64,000 nucleotides of DNA from Paenibacillus tritici (GTDB lineage Bacteria > Bacillota > Bacilli > Paenibacillales > Paenibacillaceae): positions 1 to 64,000 of the forward strand of contig NZ_JABMKX010000013.1 in assembly GCF_013204885.1 (NCBI RefSeq), in the 5' to 3' direction. The notes beneath the pieces were generated by a model, which did no database searches, was not told where the DNA came from, and was given only the letters and a program-made list of their open reading frames with translations. Shown in pieces: positions 1 to 8,944 of this stretch. Numbering within the stretch: position 1 is the first letter of the stretch; the number at the start of each line of letters is the position of its first letter. A program made the translations under genes and the position numbers.

Positions 1-125
1 GATTCTTCGCTGTCCATAAACCCCTGGATTTCAGCGCGCAGAAGGGACTGCATGTTGTCTTTCACAAAATCGTTAACAAGTTTTTCAAATAGATTATTCA
101 GTGCACTTTCGGGTAAAATAGCCAT
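1..125 (-). CDS. IS256-family transposase, N-terminal fragment (cut by window edge)
   Basis: The reverse strand from an ATG at 125 reads into the window edge with no stop. The 41 visible residues begin MAILPESALNNLFEKLVND, which I recognise as the start of an IS256-family (mutator-type, DDE) transposase. A strong AAGGAGG ribosome site lies about 10 bases upstream of the ATG. Only the N terminus is visible, so the catalytic residues cannot be judged. The element extends leftwards out of the window, and its outer end is probably near 229. Family assignment rests on memory of the N-terminal sequence. Confidence 0.75.
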   Translation of the reverse strand, partial: MAILPESALNNLFEKLVNDFVKDNMQSLLRAEIQGFMDSEE

Positions 126-201
126 TGGTAGGGTTCCTCCTTAGTGGTTTCGCAATCCTGAGGATACCCTACTTTTTTGTTGCCTGACTAGGCTCCAAAT
201 A

Positions 202-229
202 CTGGTACACAACTTATTTTACGCCATCC
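202..229. repeat. putative terminal inverted repeat of the IS256-family element
   Basis: About 80 bases upstream of the transposase start, the reverse strand reads GGATGGCGTAAAATAAGTTG. This resembles the outer ends of IS256-family elements (AT-rich, GTGTA-containing). The other end is outside the window, so neither the repeat pairing nor a target duplication can be confirmed. Confidence 0.35.
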
Positions 230-511
230 TAGCACATCTTTTCGCTGTTTTTAACTGCACATTATACAACTATCTCTGAATTTCATTTTCATTTGGAACT
301 GGATACATAAATTGCTGCATTGAACGAACTTACTTCCTTAGCTCTGATGTCATATAGTTGCATTAATCTCCAAACACGGAACTCCCCCCTGCACATCCCC
401 GTTTTCCCCCGCTTTTATCAGGCATTTAACCCTGCTCAAGCAGAAAACTTCTGCTTTTTCTGTTTTTTTAAGCCCGCTCATTCCGCATTTTTTAACTTTT
501 TTCCGTTTATT

Positions 512-526
512 ATGATAGCGCTTACA
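512..526. promoter_or_regulatory. candidate CcpA cre site upstream of the sugar ABC importer
   Basis: ATGATAGCGCTTACA matches the cre consensus WTGNAANCGNWNNCW at all but one fixed position. It lies about 90 bp upstream of the first permease start, where catabolite repression of a sugar importer would be expected. The rest of 230-615 is AT- and C-rich non-coding DNA in which I see no gene. Confidence 0.5.
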
Positions 527-615
527 CTCTGTGGCGGATTATGATTTGCCTTGTACAACGTTCTCCTGAATCCCGGGATGAAATGATAACGCTAGCATAA
601 AGGAGTGGACTGTAT

Positions 616-1596
616 ATGACGCAAGAGGCAACACCCGGCACACCCGGACAGCTTGTTCCGGCGAAGCGGACTGTCAGCGCCCGGCGCTTCCGCAAATCGC
701 TGAGGAAGGACAGCTCGCTGTACCTGCTCGCCCTGCCGGGCATCATTATTCTGATTTTATTTGCGTACCTGCCGATGAGCGGACTGATTCTCGTCTTCAA
801 GAACTACAACTTTAACGACGGAATCTTCGGCAGCCCGTGGGCGGGCTTCGCCAACTTCGAGTTTTTCTTCTCCAGTATGGAGGATGCCCTGCGGGCGACC
901 CGCAACACGGTTATGCTGAATGCGCTGTACATGCTGACCGGCACTTTTTTCTCGGTGGCCATCGCCATTATCTTGAACGAGCTGCGCAGCAAGTGGTTTA
1001 TCAAAATCACCCAGAGCGTCATGTTCTTCCCTTACTTCATCTCCTGGATCATTATCGGAGCCATCCTGTTCTCCCTGCTCGACTATGACAAAGGGATTCT
1101 CAACCAGCTGCTGCAATCGCTTGGCCTGGCGCAAATGGACTGGTATTCGAGCCCGTGGCTGTTCGTAGTGATCCTGGTGCTCGCAAATATCTGGAAAAGT
1201 GCCGGCTACGGCGCGATCATCTACTACGCGGTGCTGCAGGGAGTGGACACCTCTTATTATGAAGCTGCCCGGATCGACGGTGCCTCCCGCTGGCAGATTA
1301 TCACCAAAATCACGATACCGATGCTGATTCCTTCCATCATCCTAATGACGCTGCTCGGAATCGGAGGCATGCTGAAGGGTGATCTGAGTATGATCATGGG
1401 CGTAACGTTCCTCAATCCGCTGCTGCTGCCCACTACCGATATTATCGACGTCTATGTCTACCGTACAGCTATACGTTCCGGCGAATTCGGCTTTGCTTCC
1501 GCCATTACGCTCTATCAATCCGTCTTTGGATTCATCCTGGTGCTGGTAGCCAACAAGCTGGCCGGCTGGTATGACAAAGACAGCAAACTATTCTAG
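616..1596 (+). CDS. carbohydrate ABC transporter permease, LplB type
   Basis: This is one of the two membrane subunits of a type-I sugar importer (CUT1-like, LplB/YurN group). The 326-residue protein has about six hydrophobic membrane segments after a basic cytoplasmic N terminus. The EAA loop that docks on the ATPase reads EAARIDGAS at residues 216-224. The start has an AAAGGAG ribosome site 10 bases upstream. It is followed 12 bp later by the second permease, then the binding protein. No ATPase gene lies nearby, as is usual for these systems, which share an MsmX-type ATPase encoded elsewhere. The substrate is probably an oligosaccharide, but the sequence does not fix it. Confidence 0.92.
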   Translation: MTQEATPGTPGQLVPAKRTVSARRFRKSLRKDSSLYLLALPGIIILILFAYLPMSGLILVFKNYNFNDGIFGSPWAGFANFEFFFSSMEDALRATRNTVMLNALYMLTGTFFSVAIAIILNELRSKWFIKITQSVMFFPYFISWIIIGAILFSLLDYDKGILNQLLQSLGLAQMDWYSSPWLFVVILVLANIWKSAGYGAIIYYAVLQGVDTSYYEAARIDGASRWQIITKITIPMLIPSIILMTLLGIGGMLKGDLSMIMGVTFLNPLLLPTTDIIDVYVYRTAIRSGEFGFASAITLYQSVFGFILVLVANKLAGWYDKDSKLF

Positions 1597-1608
1597 GAGA
1601 CCGATACG

Positions 1609-2493
1609 ATGCAAACTACTGAAAACAAAGGGCTGGTTATTTTCTTCTATGTCTGTATTGCGGTATTCTCGGTCATTTGCCTGGTGCCGTTCGTGCTGGC
1701 CGTATCCGGTTCTCTCTCTACAGAGTCGAGGATTGCTGCGGAGGGTTATTCCTTCTGGCCCCGGGGGTTCACGTTCGAAACCTATCAATTCCTGTTCGGC
1801 TCCAAAGCAGAGCAGATTCTGCGGGCCTACGCTATGTCGCTGTTCGTAACCGTGCTGGGCACGCTGACCGCTGTACTGGTGACTACCGCTTATGCCTACG
1901 TTATTTCCGTAAAAGGCTTCCGGCTGAAGAACTTCTTCGCCTTCTTTGCCTACTTCACGATGCTGTTCAGCGGCGGCACGCTGCCGTGGTATCTGCTCAG
2001 CACCAAATACTATCATCTAGGCGATACGCTGCTCGGCCTGTTCATTCCCTATGTGCTGAGTGTGTTCCTGATGTTCCTGATGGCCAACTACTTCCGCAGC
2101 ATTCCGCATGAGATTGTGGAGTCTGCGCAAATAGACGGTGCCGGTCACCTGCGGATCTTCTTCAGTATTATGATCCCGCTCGGCCGGGTCGGGCTGGTGA
2201 CGATTTCACTCTTTTATGCGCTCCAATTCTGGAATGACTTCTATCTGCCGCTGATGCTGGTAACCGATCAGGAGCTCTATACGATTCAATACCTGATGTA
2301 CAACATGATGGCGAACATTCAGTTCCTGGCCTCCGGCAATGCCGCACAGGTGGGAGGCGCAATTATTGCCCCGCCGCTGGAGACCGCGAAGATGGCGATG
2401 ACCTGCCTGACCGTTCTGCCGATCGCTATTTTGTATCCTTTTCTCCAGGGATTCTTCGTTAAAGGGATTATCGTGGGTTCGGTGAAAGGCTGA
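1609..2493 (+). CDS. carbohydrate ABC transporter permease, LplC/YtcP type
   Basis: This is the second membrane subunit of the same importer, 294 residues with six predicted membrane spans. The EAA motif reads ESAQIDGAG at residues 171-179. The start is preceded by GGAGACC, and the gene sits 12 bp after its partner, so the two are surely co-transcribed. LplC/YtcP-type permeases pair with LplB-type ones in Paenibacillus and Bacillus oligosaccharide and uronide importers. Nothing appears truncated. Confidence 0.92.
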   Translation: MQTTENKGLVIFFYVCIAVFSVICLVPFVLAVSGSLSTESRIAAEGYSFWPRGFTFETYQFLFGSKAEQILRAYAMSLFVTVLGTLTAVLVTTAYAYVISVKGFRLKNFFAFFAYFTMLFSGGTLPWYLLSTKYYHLGDTLLGLFIPYVLSVFLMFLMANYFRSIPHEIVESAQIDGAGHLRIFFSIMIPLGRVGLVTISLFYALQFWNDFYLPLMLVTDQELYTIQYLMYNMMANIQFLASGNAAQVGGAIIAPPLETAKMAMTCLTVLPIAILYPFLQGFFVKGIIVGSVKG

Positions 2494-2534
2494 TCCTATA
2501 GACACACAGACCTAATATTGGTTGCAGCAGGCGT

Positions 2535-2580
2535 GTGCTCCCGGGCTTCAACATGTTGTACAATAAGCTTACGGGAGCAC
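2535..2580 (+). promoter_or_regulatory. intercistronic stem-loop before the binding-protein gene
   Basis: GTGCTCCCG at 2535-2543 pairs perfectly with CGGGAGCAC at 2572-2580 around a 28-base loop. There is no T-tract, so this looks like an RNA-stabilising or processing hairpin rather than a terminator. It may help produce more binding protein than permease. Confidence 0.5.
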
Positions 2581-2632
2581 CGCCTTGGCAATATAAGCCT
2601 CACAGATTAATTCTAATTCAGGAGGGTTCATC

Positions 2633-4168
2633 ATGATCAAGAAAAAAGGCTGGTTAAGTTTGCTCCTGGCAACGGTCTTCCTCGTAAGCGGCTGTTCGCA
2701 GGGTAACAATGAAAGCGCTACCCCTGGCAATACAGACAGCAATAGCGGCACAGGCACAGCACCGGCCACGGCGGGAGGCAGTGAAGGTACGGCTCTGGCG
2801 CCGGCCAAGCTGAAGATCGTGCTGTACGGGGACGAGTCGAACCGGATGAAGGAGCTGGCCAAGACAGAGTTCTATGATGTGGTCAAAAAAGAAATCAATG
2901 CCGAGGTTGAATTCCAGTTCCTGCCCTGGACGGAATACGGCGGCGGCAAAACAGACCTGATGCTGTCAACCGGCGAGGATTTCGCAACCTACACGGATGC
3001 CAACTATATGGTGAAATCTGTAGCCAAAGGACTCTACACCGACCTTACTCCCTACATCCCAGCAGCAGCAGATCTGAGTGCTACGGTGGATGAGGCTTCC
3101 TTCCGGGCCTTCCAGCTGGACGGGAAGCAATATGCGGTTCCTGTCGGCAACAAACCCAACTCTGCTGAATTCTATAGTGTGCTTGTCCGGCAGGATCTGC
3201 TGGAGGAAGCAGGCATGACCCAGGTCACCTCGCTTGCCGAGCTTGAACAGTTCTATGATAAAGCCCATGCCCTTCATCCCGAGCTGATCGGCTATGCTAA
3301 CACGGACGCCCGCAGAATGCTGCAATATGACTTCACCGACAAGAATCTGTATTGGCAAAATGATTTCATCGCACTGGATGAGTCGGCCAAGGATGATCAG
3401 ATTATCAGCTGGTTCGAGTCGCCTGAATTCAAGACCTATGCCGGTCTGATGCACGGCTGGTACAAGAAAGGGATTATTCCGAAATATGCCGCTACGAATG
3501 TGCCGCAGCTGCAGTCTGACTGGAACTCCGGCAAAGCGATGTTCTGGGCAGGAACCGCAGCGCGTCCGTTCGAAGGTGCCGCTACCATCTCACAGGCCGT
3601 GCCTGAAGCCAAGCTGGTCAATTACTTCCTGGGCACCGGCCGTCCAAAAATCAGCAGAGGCACCTACAGCACCGCCTTCTTCGTCTCTGCCGCAGCCAAG
3701 GACCCTGAACGTTATGTCATGTTCTTCAACCTGCTGCAAAAAAACCAGGAGCTGTATGACCTGTTCGCCTATGGTATTGAAGGCACCGATTATACGCTGG
3801 ATGCTAACGGCCGTCTGACCAAAATCAATACCGATTCCCTGATTCCTGATTGGCTGCTGATGAACAAGAACTTCATGCGTTTTGATAACACCGTACCGGA
3901 TGATTTCATTGCCGATTACAAAGCTTGGGATGATGGAGCCATTATCTCCAAGGGTGCGGGCTTCAACTTCGACAATACGCCAGTCAAGAATGAAGAAACC
4001 AAGCTGAACGGCGTATTCACCGAATACCTGGCCCCGATCGGCAGCGGCTTCAGTGATTATGATTCTGCTTACCCGAAGGCGCTTGAGCGGTTAAAAGCAG
4101 CCGGTATTGACAAATACATCGCCGAATACCAAAAGCAGTTCTCCGCGTGGTATGCGAAGCAGCAATAG
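2633..4168 (+). CDS. extracellular solute-binding lipoprotein of the sugar importer (LplA type)
   Basis: This protein captures the substrate outside the membrane and delivers it to the two permeases upstream. It has 511 residues with a lipoprotein signal: a basic start MIKKK, a hydrophobic stretch and lipobox LVSG followed by Cys21. A Ser/Thr/Gly/Ala-rich linker follows to about residue 55, then a type-1 substrate-binding fold of the LplA/YtcQ family. The ribosome site is AGGAGGG. The gene order permease, permease, binding protein is less usual than binding protein first. The stem-loop in the 139 bp gap may compensate in expression. The substrate is unknown. Confidence 0.92.
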   Translation: MIKKKGWLSLLLATVFLVSGCSQGNNESATPGNTDSNSGTGTAPATAGGSEGTALAPAKLKIVLYGDESNRMKELAKTEFYDVVKKEINAEVEFQFLPWTEYGGGKTDLMLSTGEDFATYTDANYMVKSVAKGLYTDLTPYIPAAADLSATVDEASFRAFQLDGKQYAVPVGNKPNSAEFYSVLVRQDLLEEAGMTQVTSLAELEQFYDKAHALHPELIGYANTDARRMLQYDFTDKNLYWQNDFIALDESAKDDQIISWFESPEFKTYAGLMHGWYKKGIIPKYAATNVPQLQSDWNSGKAMFWAGTAARPFEGAATISQAVPEAKLVNYFLGTGRPKISRGTYSTAFFVSAAAKDPERYVMFFNLLQKNQELYDLFAYGIEGTDYTLDANGRLTKINTDSLIPDWLLMNKNFMRFDNTVPDDFIADYKAWDDGAIISKGAGFNFDNTPVKNEETKLNGVFTEYLAPIGSGFSDYDSAYPKALERLKAAGIDKYIAEYQKQFSAWYAKQQ

Positions 4169-4222
4169 AATTCAGCCGCACAGCGGTGGGACGATGACAG
4201 CCTTAATAAAAGCTTAACGGCA

Positions 4223-4258
4223 GCGCGCCCTCCTTAACAGGAGAGGCGCGTTTGTTGT
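4223..4258. terminator. intrinsic terminator between convergent genes
   Basis: GCGCGCCCTCC pairs with GGAGAGGCGCG (one bulged base) around a TTAACA loop and is followed by TTTGTTGTT. It ends the importer operon on the + strand and overlaps the 3' end of the convergent AraC gene. Confidence 0.8.
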
Positions 4259-5055
4259 TATAACCGGTGCAGCTTACGGTATTTCGATGGCGTTAACCCC
4301 AGCTTCGCGGTGAATACCCGGCTCAGATAGAAGCCGTTCTCATAACCGCACTGCTGGGCGATCTGCTCGATGGGCTGTGTGGAGTCCTCCAGCAGCTGAC
4401 ATGCCCGGCTCAGCCTGAGTCCGGTCACGAATTCTGAAGGGGTGACCCCGTAGGCCGCACGGAACCGCCGCGTTAATTGTACCGGCGTAATGTTCAAGGT
4501 AACGGCCAGCTCCTGCAGGGTCACCGGTGTGCCGGCATGTTCAACCATCCATTGTCTGGCCTGCTGCATCGTTGGATCAGGACTTTTCTCATCGACATGC
4601 CCTTCTTCCGCTGTATTACTGCGCTCGATTTCGAGCAGCCTCCATACATCCTCAAGCAGATGCTTGATCCGGCCCAGCATGGGCTCCTCTTGAATCCCTC
4701 TTCCGATGCTCCGCATGTAGCGGTACGTTGACCTTAAGCGCTCCACATCCCTGACGGCCCACCTTCCGCCAAGCGTTGCCGCTTCTTCCGGCTCCACCTC
4801 TGCCTCCCATACGAATTGAATGAAGTGAAACGTTAGAGGGGTAAGCGTTCTCCGGTAAAAGGCCGTACCGGGCGGACATACAATAATGTCCCCGAATCCG
4901 CCTTCTCCTTCGTGCTCTCCGAACCGGTACACAAATTGTCCTTGTTCAACCGCGAATATCGTCCATACGGGATAGGTATCATGCTCCAGCAGGAACTGCT
5001 TTTTCTGCTCCCAATAGAGATAGCTTACCGGACGGACGGACCAATTCATACGCAT
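4258..5055 (-). CDS. AraC-family transcriptional regulator
   Basis: 265 residues. The N-terminal part is a cupin-like sensor domain, and the C-terminal ~100 residues form the double helix-turn-helix typical of AraC/XylS. The second helix pair contains the signature AQQCGYENGFYLSRVF, followed by GLTPSKYRK. The start has a GAGGAGAG ribosome site 7 bases upstream. It is convergent with the importer operon and divergent from the FAD oxidoreductase gene, with a 139 bp shared upstream region. It probably activates one or both neighbours in response to a sugar. The inducer cannot be read from the sequence. Confidence 0.9.
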   Translation of the reverse strand: MRMNWSVRPVSYLYWEQKKQFLLEHDTYPVWTIFAVEQGQFVYRFGEHEGEGGFGDIIVCPPGTAFYRRTLTPLTFHFIQFVWEAEVEPEEAATLGGRWAVRDVERLRSTYRYMRSIGRGIQEEPMLGRIKHLLEDVWRLLEIERSNTAEEGHVDEKSPDPTMQQARQWMVEHAGTPVTLQELAVTLNITPVQLTRRFRAAYGVTPSEFVTGLRLSRACQLLEDSTQPIEQIAQQCGYENGFYLSRVFTAKLGLTPSKYRKLHRL

Positions 5056-5132
5056 GTCTAACTCTCCTCTAGCGATATCAAATTACTGAAATAAAGTATA
5101 TGAATTTAGAAATTATATGCATGTTATTTGAT

Positions 5133-5169
5133 GATATATTATTTTATCATGAAACTACGGATATATTAT
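5133..5169. promoter_or_regulatory. direct repeats in the divergent AraC/oxidoreductase promoter region
   Basis: GATATATTAT occurs at 5133-5142 and again at 5160-5169, 27 bp apart. AraC-type activators often bind direct half-sites upstream of the target promoter. The region is very AT-rich, so chance repetition is possible. Confidence 0.3.
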
Positions 5170-5194
5170 CACAATTCAGAGGAGAGGTTCAATC

Positions 5195-7444
5195 ATGCGC
5201 AAAGAAACGGTCCAAACGGATGTCACCGTTATAGGAGGGGGTCTGGCAGGAGTATGTGCGGCGATTGCAGCGGCCCGTCTGGGGCAGAGCGTCGCTCTGA
5301 TCAACAACCGTCCGGTGCTCGGCGGCAACTCCAGCAGTGAAGTGCGGGTATGGGTGTGCGGCGCCACCTCGCATGGCATTCACCGGTATGCCCGGGAGAC
5401 GGGGATTATGGGGGAACTATTTGTAGAGAACCAGTACCGTAACAAGGACGGGAATCCGTACCTGTGGGATATGGTTGTGCTGGAAGCCGTGCAGGCGGAA
5501 CCGAATATTCAGCTGTTCCTGAACACGGATGTGCATGAAGCCGAGGCCGATGAGGAAGATGGCGGCGGGCGCCGTATCCGCTCGGTTACCGGATGGATGA
5601 TGGGGTCAGAGCGCAGCATCCGCTTCGAGAGTCCGGTCTATCTGGACTGCACCGGAGACGGGCTGGTCGGGTTCCTGGCGGGTGCAGAATACCGGATGGG
5701 CCGTGAAGCGCGCGATGAACTGGGCGAAGAATGGGCACCGCTGGTTGCAGATGATATCACTCTCGGCAGCACCCTGCTCTTCTATACCAAGGATGCCGGC
5801 CATCCGGTTAAATATATAGCTCCGGCAATGGCTATAGATATTACTAAGACATCCATCACTGAGAACCGCATCATCCGCAGCGGCGACAATGGCTGCGCCT
5901 ACTGGTGGATTGAGTTCGGCGGCGAACAGGATACGGTTCATGACAACGAGGCCATTCGCAGCGAGTTATGGTCGATCATTTACGGGATTTGGGACTATAT
6001 TAAGAACTCCGGGAATTTCGATGCCGGGAACATGACGCTGGAATGGGTCGGTTCGCTTCCGGGCAAGCGCGAATACCGCCGCTTCGTAGGAGACTATATC
6101 TTGAACCAGAACGATATCCTTGCGCAGCGGGAATTCACGGACCGCATCGGCTTCGGCGGTTGGTCGATTGATCTGCATCCTCCGCAGGGAGTCTATGCCA
6201 CCGAATCCGGCTCGAAGCATATGTATTCTGACGGCAGCTACCACATTCCGTTCCGGTCACTGTATTCCGTGAATGTGAACAACCTGCTAATGGCCGGCCG
6301 CGACATCAGCGCCTCACATGTGGCGTTCGGGACGACCCGCGTTATGGCTACCTGCGCGGTCATCGGCGAAGCGGCCGGCACCGGCGCTGCGCTCTGCGCC
6401 GCCAAGGGAGTGACGCCGCGCGAACTGCATGCGAACCACCTGAAGGAGCTGCAGCAGACGATGCTCCGCCAGGACGCCTCTATCCTGGGTCTGAACAATG
6501 AAGACGCAGCTGACCTGGCACTCCAGGCTGCCGTCAGCGCCTCCAGCGAACGGAGCCGATTCTCGGTCGAGCAATCTGCGCTTACAGTGCCGCTGGAGAC
6601 AGACATCGGGTTCACCATTCCTGTCGATCCTCTGCTGGACGGAATGGAGCTGCTGATCGACGCAAGCGAAGCGGCAGAGCTGACCGTTCAGCTATGGGAG
6701 ACCGGACGGCCCGAGAATTATGTTCCCTATGCGCTTCTGCAATCCGCATCGACTTCTGTCAGCTCCGGTACGCAGCAATGGGTGAAGCTCGACCTGCGCT
6801 GGCAGCCGGAGACGCCGTGCAATGCTTTTCTGATCATCAAGGCTAATGCGGCAATCACCCTGCATATGGCAGATCAGCCGACTTCGGGGATGCTCGCCTA
6901 TGGACACAGCAACACACCGGTAGTATCCTTGGATTTCCAGAATCAGCCCGCACAGCCTGTAGTCCTGTGGGACAAAAAGAAATTCGATCACACAGCCCCC
7001 TGCATCCGGCTGTCCGGACCGACAAATGCCTTCGCCGCTGGTAAAGCGGTGGACGGATACCTCCGTCCTTACGGCGGCCCGCATCTGTGGTCCTCTGACC
7101 GGATGAACTCCGGCCGCCCGGAATGGCTTGAGCTGGCCTGGAGCGCACCTGTAACCCTTCGTGAGGTACACGTTACCTTCAATGACGATGTCAACGAGGA
7201 CTTGATTAACCTGCATCATCATATTACGCCATATGAAATCCTGCCGACGCTCGTCAAGGATTATCGTATTGAAGCTTACGTGAACGGCAACTGGACAGCA
7301 GTCGCCGCCGGAAGTGACAATCACAAGCGTAAGCATGTGCACACACTTGCCGAAGCTGTAACAACTGATCGCCTGCGCGTTGTGATCGGGGCGACTAACG
7401 GAAGTCAGTATGCGGAGATTATTGAGGTGCGGGTTTACGAGTAA
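5195..7444 (+). CDS. FAD-dependent oxidoreductase with C-terminal carbohydrate-binding-like domain
   Basis: 749 residues. The N terminus carries a dinucleotide-binding loop VIGGGLAGVCAAIAAARLG at about residues 12-30, then LGGNSSSEVRV, matching the FAD_oxidored family (PF12831). These large Paenibacillus proteins sit among polysaccharide-degradation genes, but their substrate is not established. The last ~140 residues, with CIRLSGPTNAFAAGKAVDGY and LELAWSAPVTLREVHVTF, look like an F5/8-type (discoidin) sugar-binding module. The ribosome site is GAGGAGAGG. The gene lies divergent from the AraC regulator and ends just before a bidirectional terminator. It is an oxidation enzyme of unknown substrate; a polysaccharide-linked role is inference. 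Confidence 0.85.
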   Translation: MRKETVQTDVTVIGGGLAGVCAAIAAARLGQSVALINNRPVLGGNSSSEVRVWVCGATSHGIHRYARETGIMGELFVENQYRNKDGNPYLWDMVVLEAVQAEPNIQLFLNTDVHEAEADEEDGGGRRIRSVTGWMMGSERSIRFESPVYLDCTGDGLVGFLAGAEYRMGREARDELGEEWAPLVADDITLGSTLLFYTKDAGHPVKYIAPAMAIDITKTSITENRIIRSGDNGCAYWWIEFGGEQDTVHDNEAIRSELWSIIYGIWDYIKNSGNFDAGNMTLEWVGSLPGKREYRRFVGDYILNQNDILAQREFTDRIGFGGWSIDLHPPQGVYATESGSKHMYSDGSYHIPFRSLYSVNVNNLLMAGRDISASHVAFGTTRVMATCAVIGEAAGTGAALCAAKGVTPRELHANHLKELQQTMLRQDASILGLNNEDAADLALQAAVSASSERSRFSVEQSALTVPLETDIGFTIPVDPLLDGMELLIDASEAAELTVQLWETGRPENYVPYALLQSASTSVSSGTQQWVKLDLRWQPETPCNAFLIIKANAAITLHMADQPTSGMLAYGHSNTPVVSLDFQNQPAQPVVLWDKKKFDHTAPCIRLSGPTNAFAAGKAVDGYLRPYGGPHLWSSDRMNSGRPEWLELAWSAPVTLREVHVTFNDDVNEDLINLHHHITPYEILPTLVKDYRIEAYVNGNWTAVAAGSDNHKRKHVHTLAEAVTTDRLRVVIGATNGSQYAEIIEVRVYE

Positions 7445-7460
7445 CTGAGTAAAGAAGATA

Positions 7461-7506
7461 AAATAGCCTAATCCTTTGGCGTAAATGCTCAAGGATTAGG
7501 CTATTT
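7461..7506. terminator. bidirectional terminator, probably once shared with the GH105 gene
   Basis: AAATAGCCTAATCCTT at 7461-7476 is perfectly complementary to 7491-7506, with A-tracts and T-tracts giving function in both directions. It now ends only the oxidoreductase gene. The GH105 gene that should converge on it has been moved about 1.6 kb away by the TnpB element. Confidence 0.9.
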
Positions 7507-7804
7507 ATGTCCAGGAAGACATGAATAAAATGTGCTTACGCAGGGTTTATTTTAACAAAAAGCTGTCAGAATTCCCCCACTTCTAAAGTGGCGGGATGAA
7601 TGACAACGGTTTGGACTTGGATTTTAAAGGGATTTCGGTTATGCTATGGAAGCGAATGTACGTTCCTGTAATGGTCTTGGCCGATTTGTTCGTGGATTGC
7701 GACCATAGTTGATTTGGCCAGCCGGAACTTTGTTCTATTTTGCGGACTCGCCTTCGGTTTGAACAGCAAATCGAAGGCGCACCACCTACATAGGAGGCCT
7801 TATT

Positions 7805-8944
7805 GTGCTCAAAGCATTCAAATATCGCCTGGAACCCACAACACAGCAGGCGGAACTATTCGCCAAAACATTCGGTTGCGTACGCAAAGTCTACAATCTC
7901 ATGCTCCATGACCGTATCGAATCGTACCAAAAGAATCAAGAAACCGGTGAGAAAATCAAGTTCCCGACACCAGCGCAATACAAAAATGAATTTCCCTTTC
8001 TTAAAGAAGTCGATAGTTTGGCTCTGGCTAATGCGCAACTCCACCTGAATACCGCCTACCGCCACTTTTTCCAGCAGCCCGCCTCTGGTTTCCCCAAGTG
8101 GAAATCCCGCAAAAATCCCGTTCAATCCTACACCACGAATAATCAAAAAGGAACGATTGCAATTCAGGCGGGTCGCTATCTGAAGCTGCCCAAAATGAAG
8201 CCGGTACGTATCAAACTACATCGACAACCGGAAGGGGTGATCAAGTCAGCGACGATCTCCCGCACCGTATCCGGCAAGTACTTTGTCTCCCTGCTGTGCG
8301 AAACGGACATTCCGCCCAAACCCCAAACGGGTTCGGTGATCGGGATTGATCTCGGTCTTGCGCATTTTGCAGTTTTCTCGGATGGAACAAAGGTACCGAA
8401 TCCGAGAGTTCTCGCCCAAACCGCCGCTACCCTAGCGAAAGCGCAGCGCAAACTATCGCGCCGGACGCAGCAGGCGAAGAAGGACGGACATCTGCTCAGC
8501 GAGAGCCGCAACTACCAGAAGCAGCGAATTCTGGTCGCCAAGCTGCATGAAAAAGTGGCCAACCAACGAAATGACTTTCTGAACAAACTCAGCACGGATC
8601 TCGTCAACAACCACGATGTGATCAGTGTGGAGTCGCTGAATGTCAAAGGGTTGGTTCGGAATCGCAGACTTGCCCGGTCGCTTCATGACGCCTCGTGGTC
8701 AAGCTTTCTATCCAAACTGACCTATAAAGCGGCGTGGTACGGCAAACAAGTCGTACAGGTGGACCGCTGGTTTCCTTCGAGCCAGCTGTGCTCGGCTTGT
8801 GGGCATCCAGGTGGGAAGAAGGCGCTCCACATCCGGGAATGGAGCTGCCCCAGCTGCGGTGTCCACCATGACCGTGACGTCAATGCGAGCTTGAACATTC
8901 GAACCGAAGGGCTTCGCCTGCTGCAAGGCACAGGAGTGCGTTAA
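7805..8944 (+). CDS. tnpB: RNA-guided nuclease TnpB
   Basis: 379 residues starting at GTG with AGGAGG 8 bases upstream. The N-terminal OrfB helix-turn-helix/wedge region begins MLKAFKYRLEPTTQQ. The RuvC nuclease motifs are all present: D182 in IGIDLGLAHF, E276 in VISVESLNVKGL, and D358 in HHDRDVNASLNI. A four-cysteine zinc ribbon (C329, C332, C348, C351) lies between the last two. The protein is full length for the family with no frameshift, so it is probably active. Known TnpB proteins use a right-end RNA (omega RNA) to cut DNA beside a short TAM and thereby keep the element in place. It needs a TnpA supplied elsewhere to move. Confidence 0.93.
   Translation: MLKAFKYRLEPTTQQAELFAKTFGCVRKVYNLMLHDRIESYQKNQETGEKIKFPTPAQYKNEFPFLKEVDSLALANAQLHLNTAYRHFFQQPASGFPKWKSRKNPVQSYTTNNQKGTIAIQAGRYLKLPKMKPVRIKLHRQPEGVIKSATISRTVSGKYFVSLLCETDIPPKPQTGSVIGIDLGLAHFAVFSDGTKVPNPRVLAQTAATLAKAQRKLSRRTQQAKKDGHLLSESRNYQKQRILVAKLHEKVANQRNDFLNKLSTDLVNNHDVISVESLNVKGLVRNRRLARSLHDASWSSFLSKLTYKAAWYGKQVVQVDRWFPSSQLCSACGHPGGKKALHIREWSCPSCGVHHDRDVNASLNIRTEGLRLLQGTGVR

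Noticed and set aside
320..544. 74-residue frame upstream of the ABC importer
   Set aside because: No ribosome site, Phe/Cys-rich nonsense composition, and it overlaps the cre-like site and promoter region.
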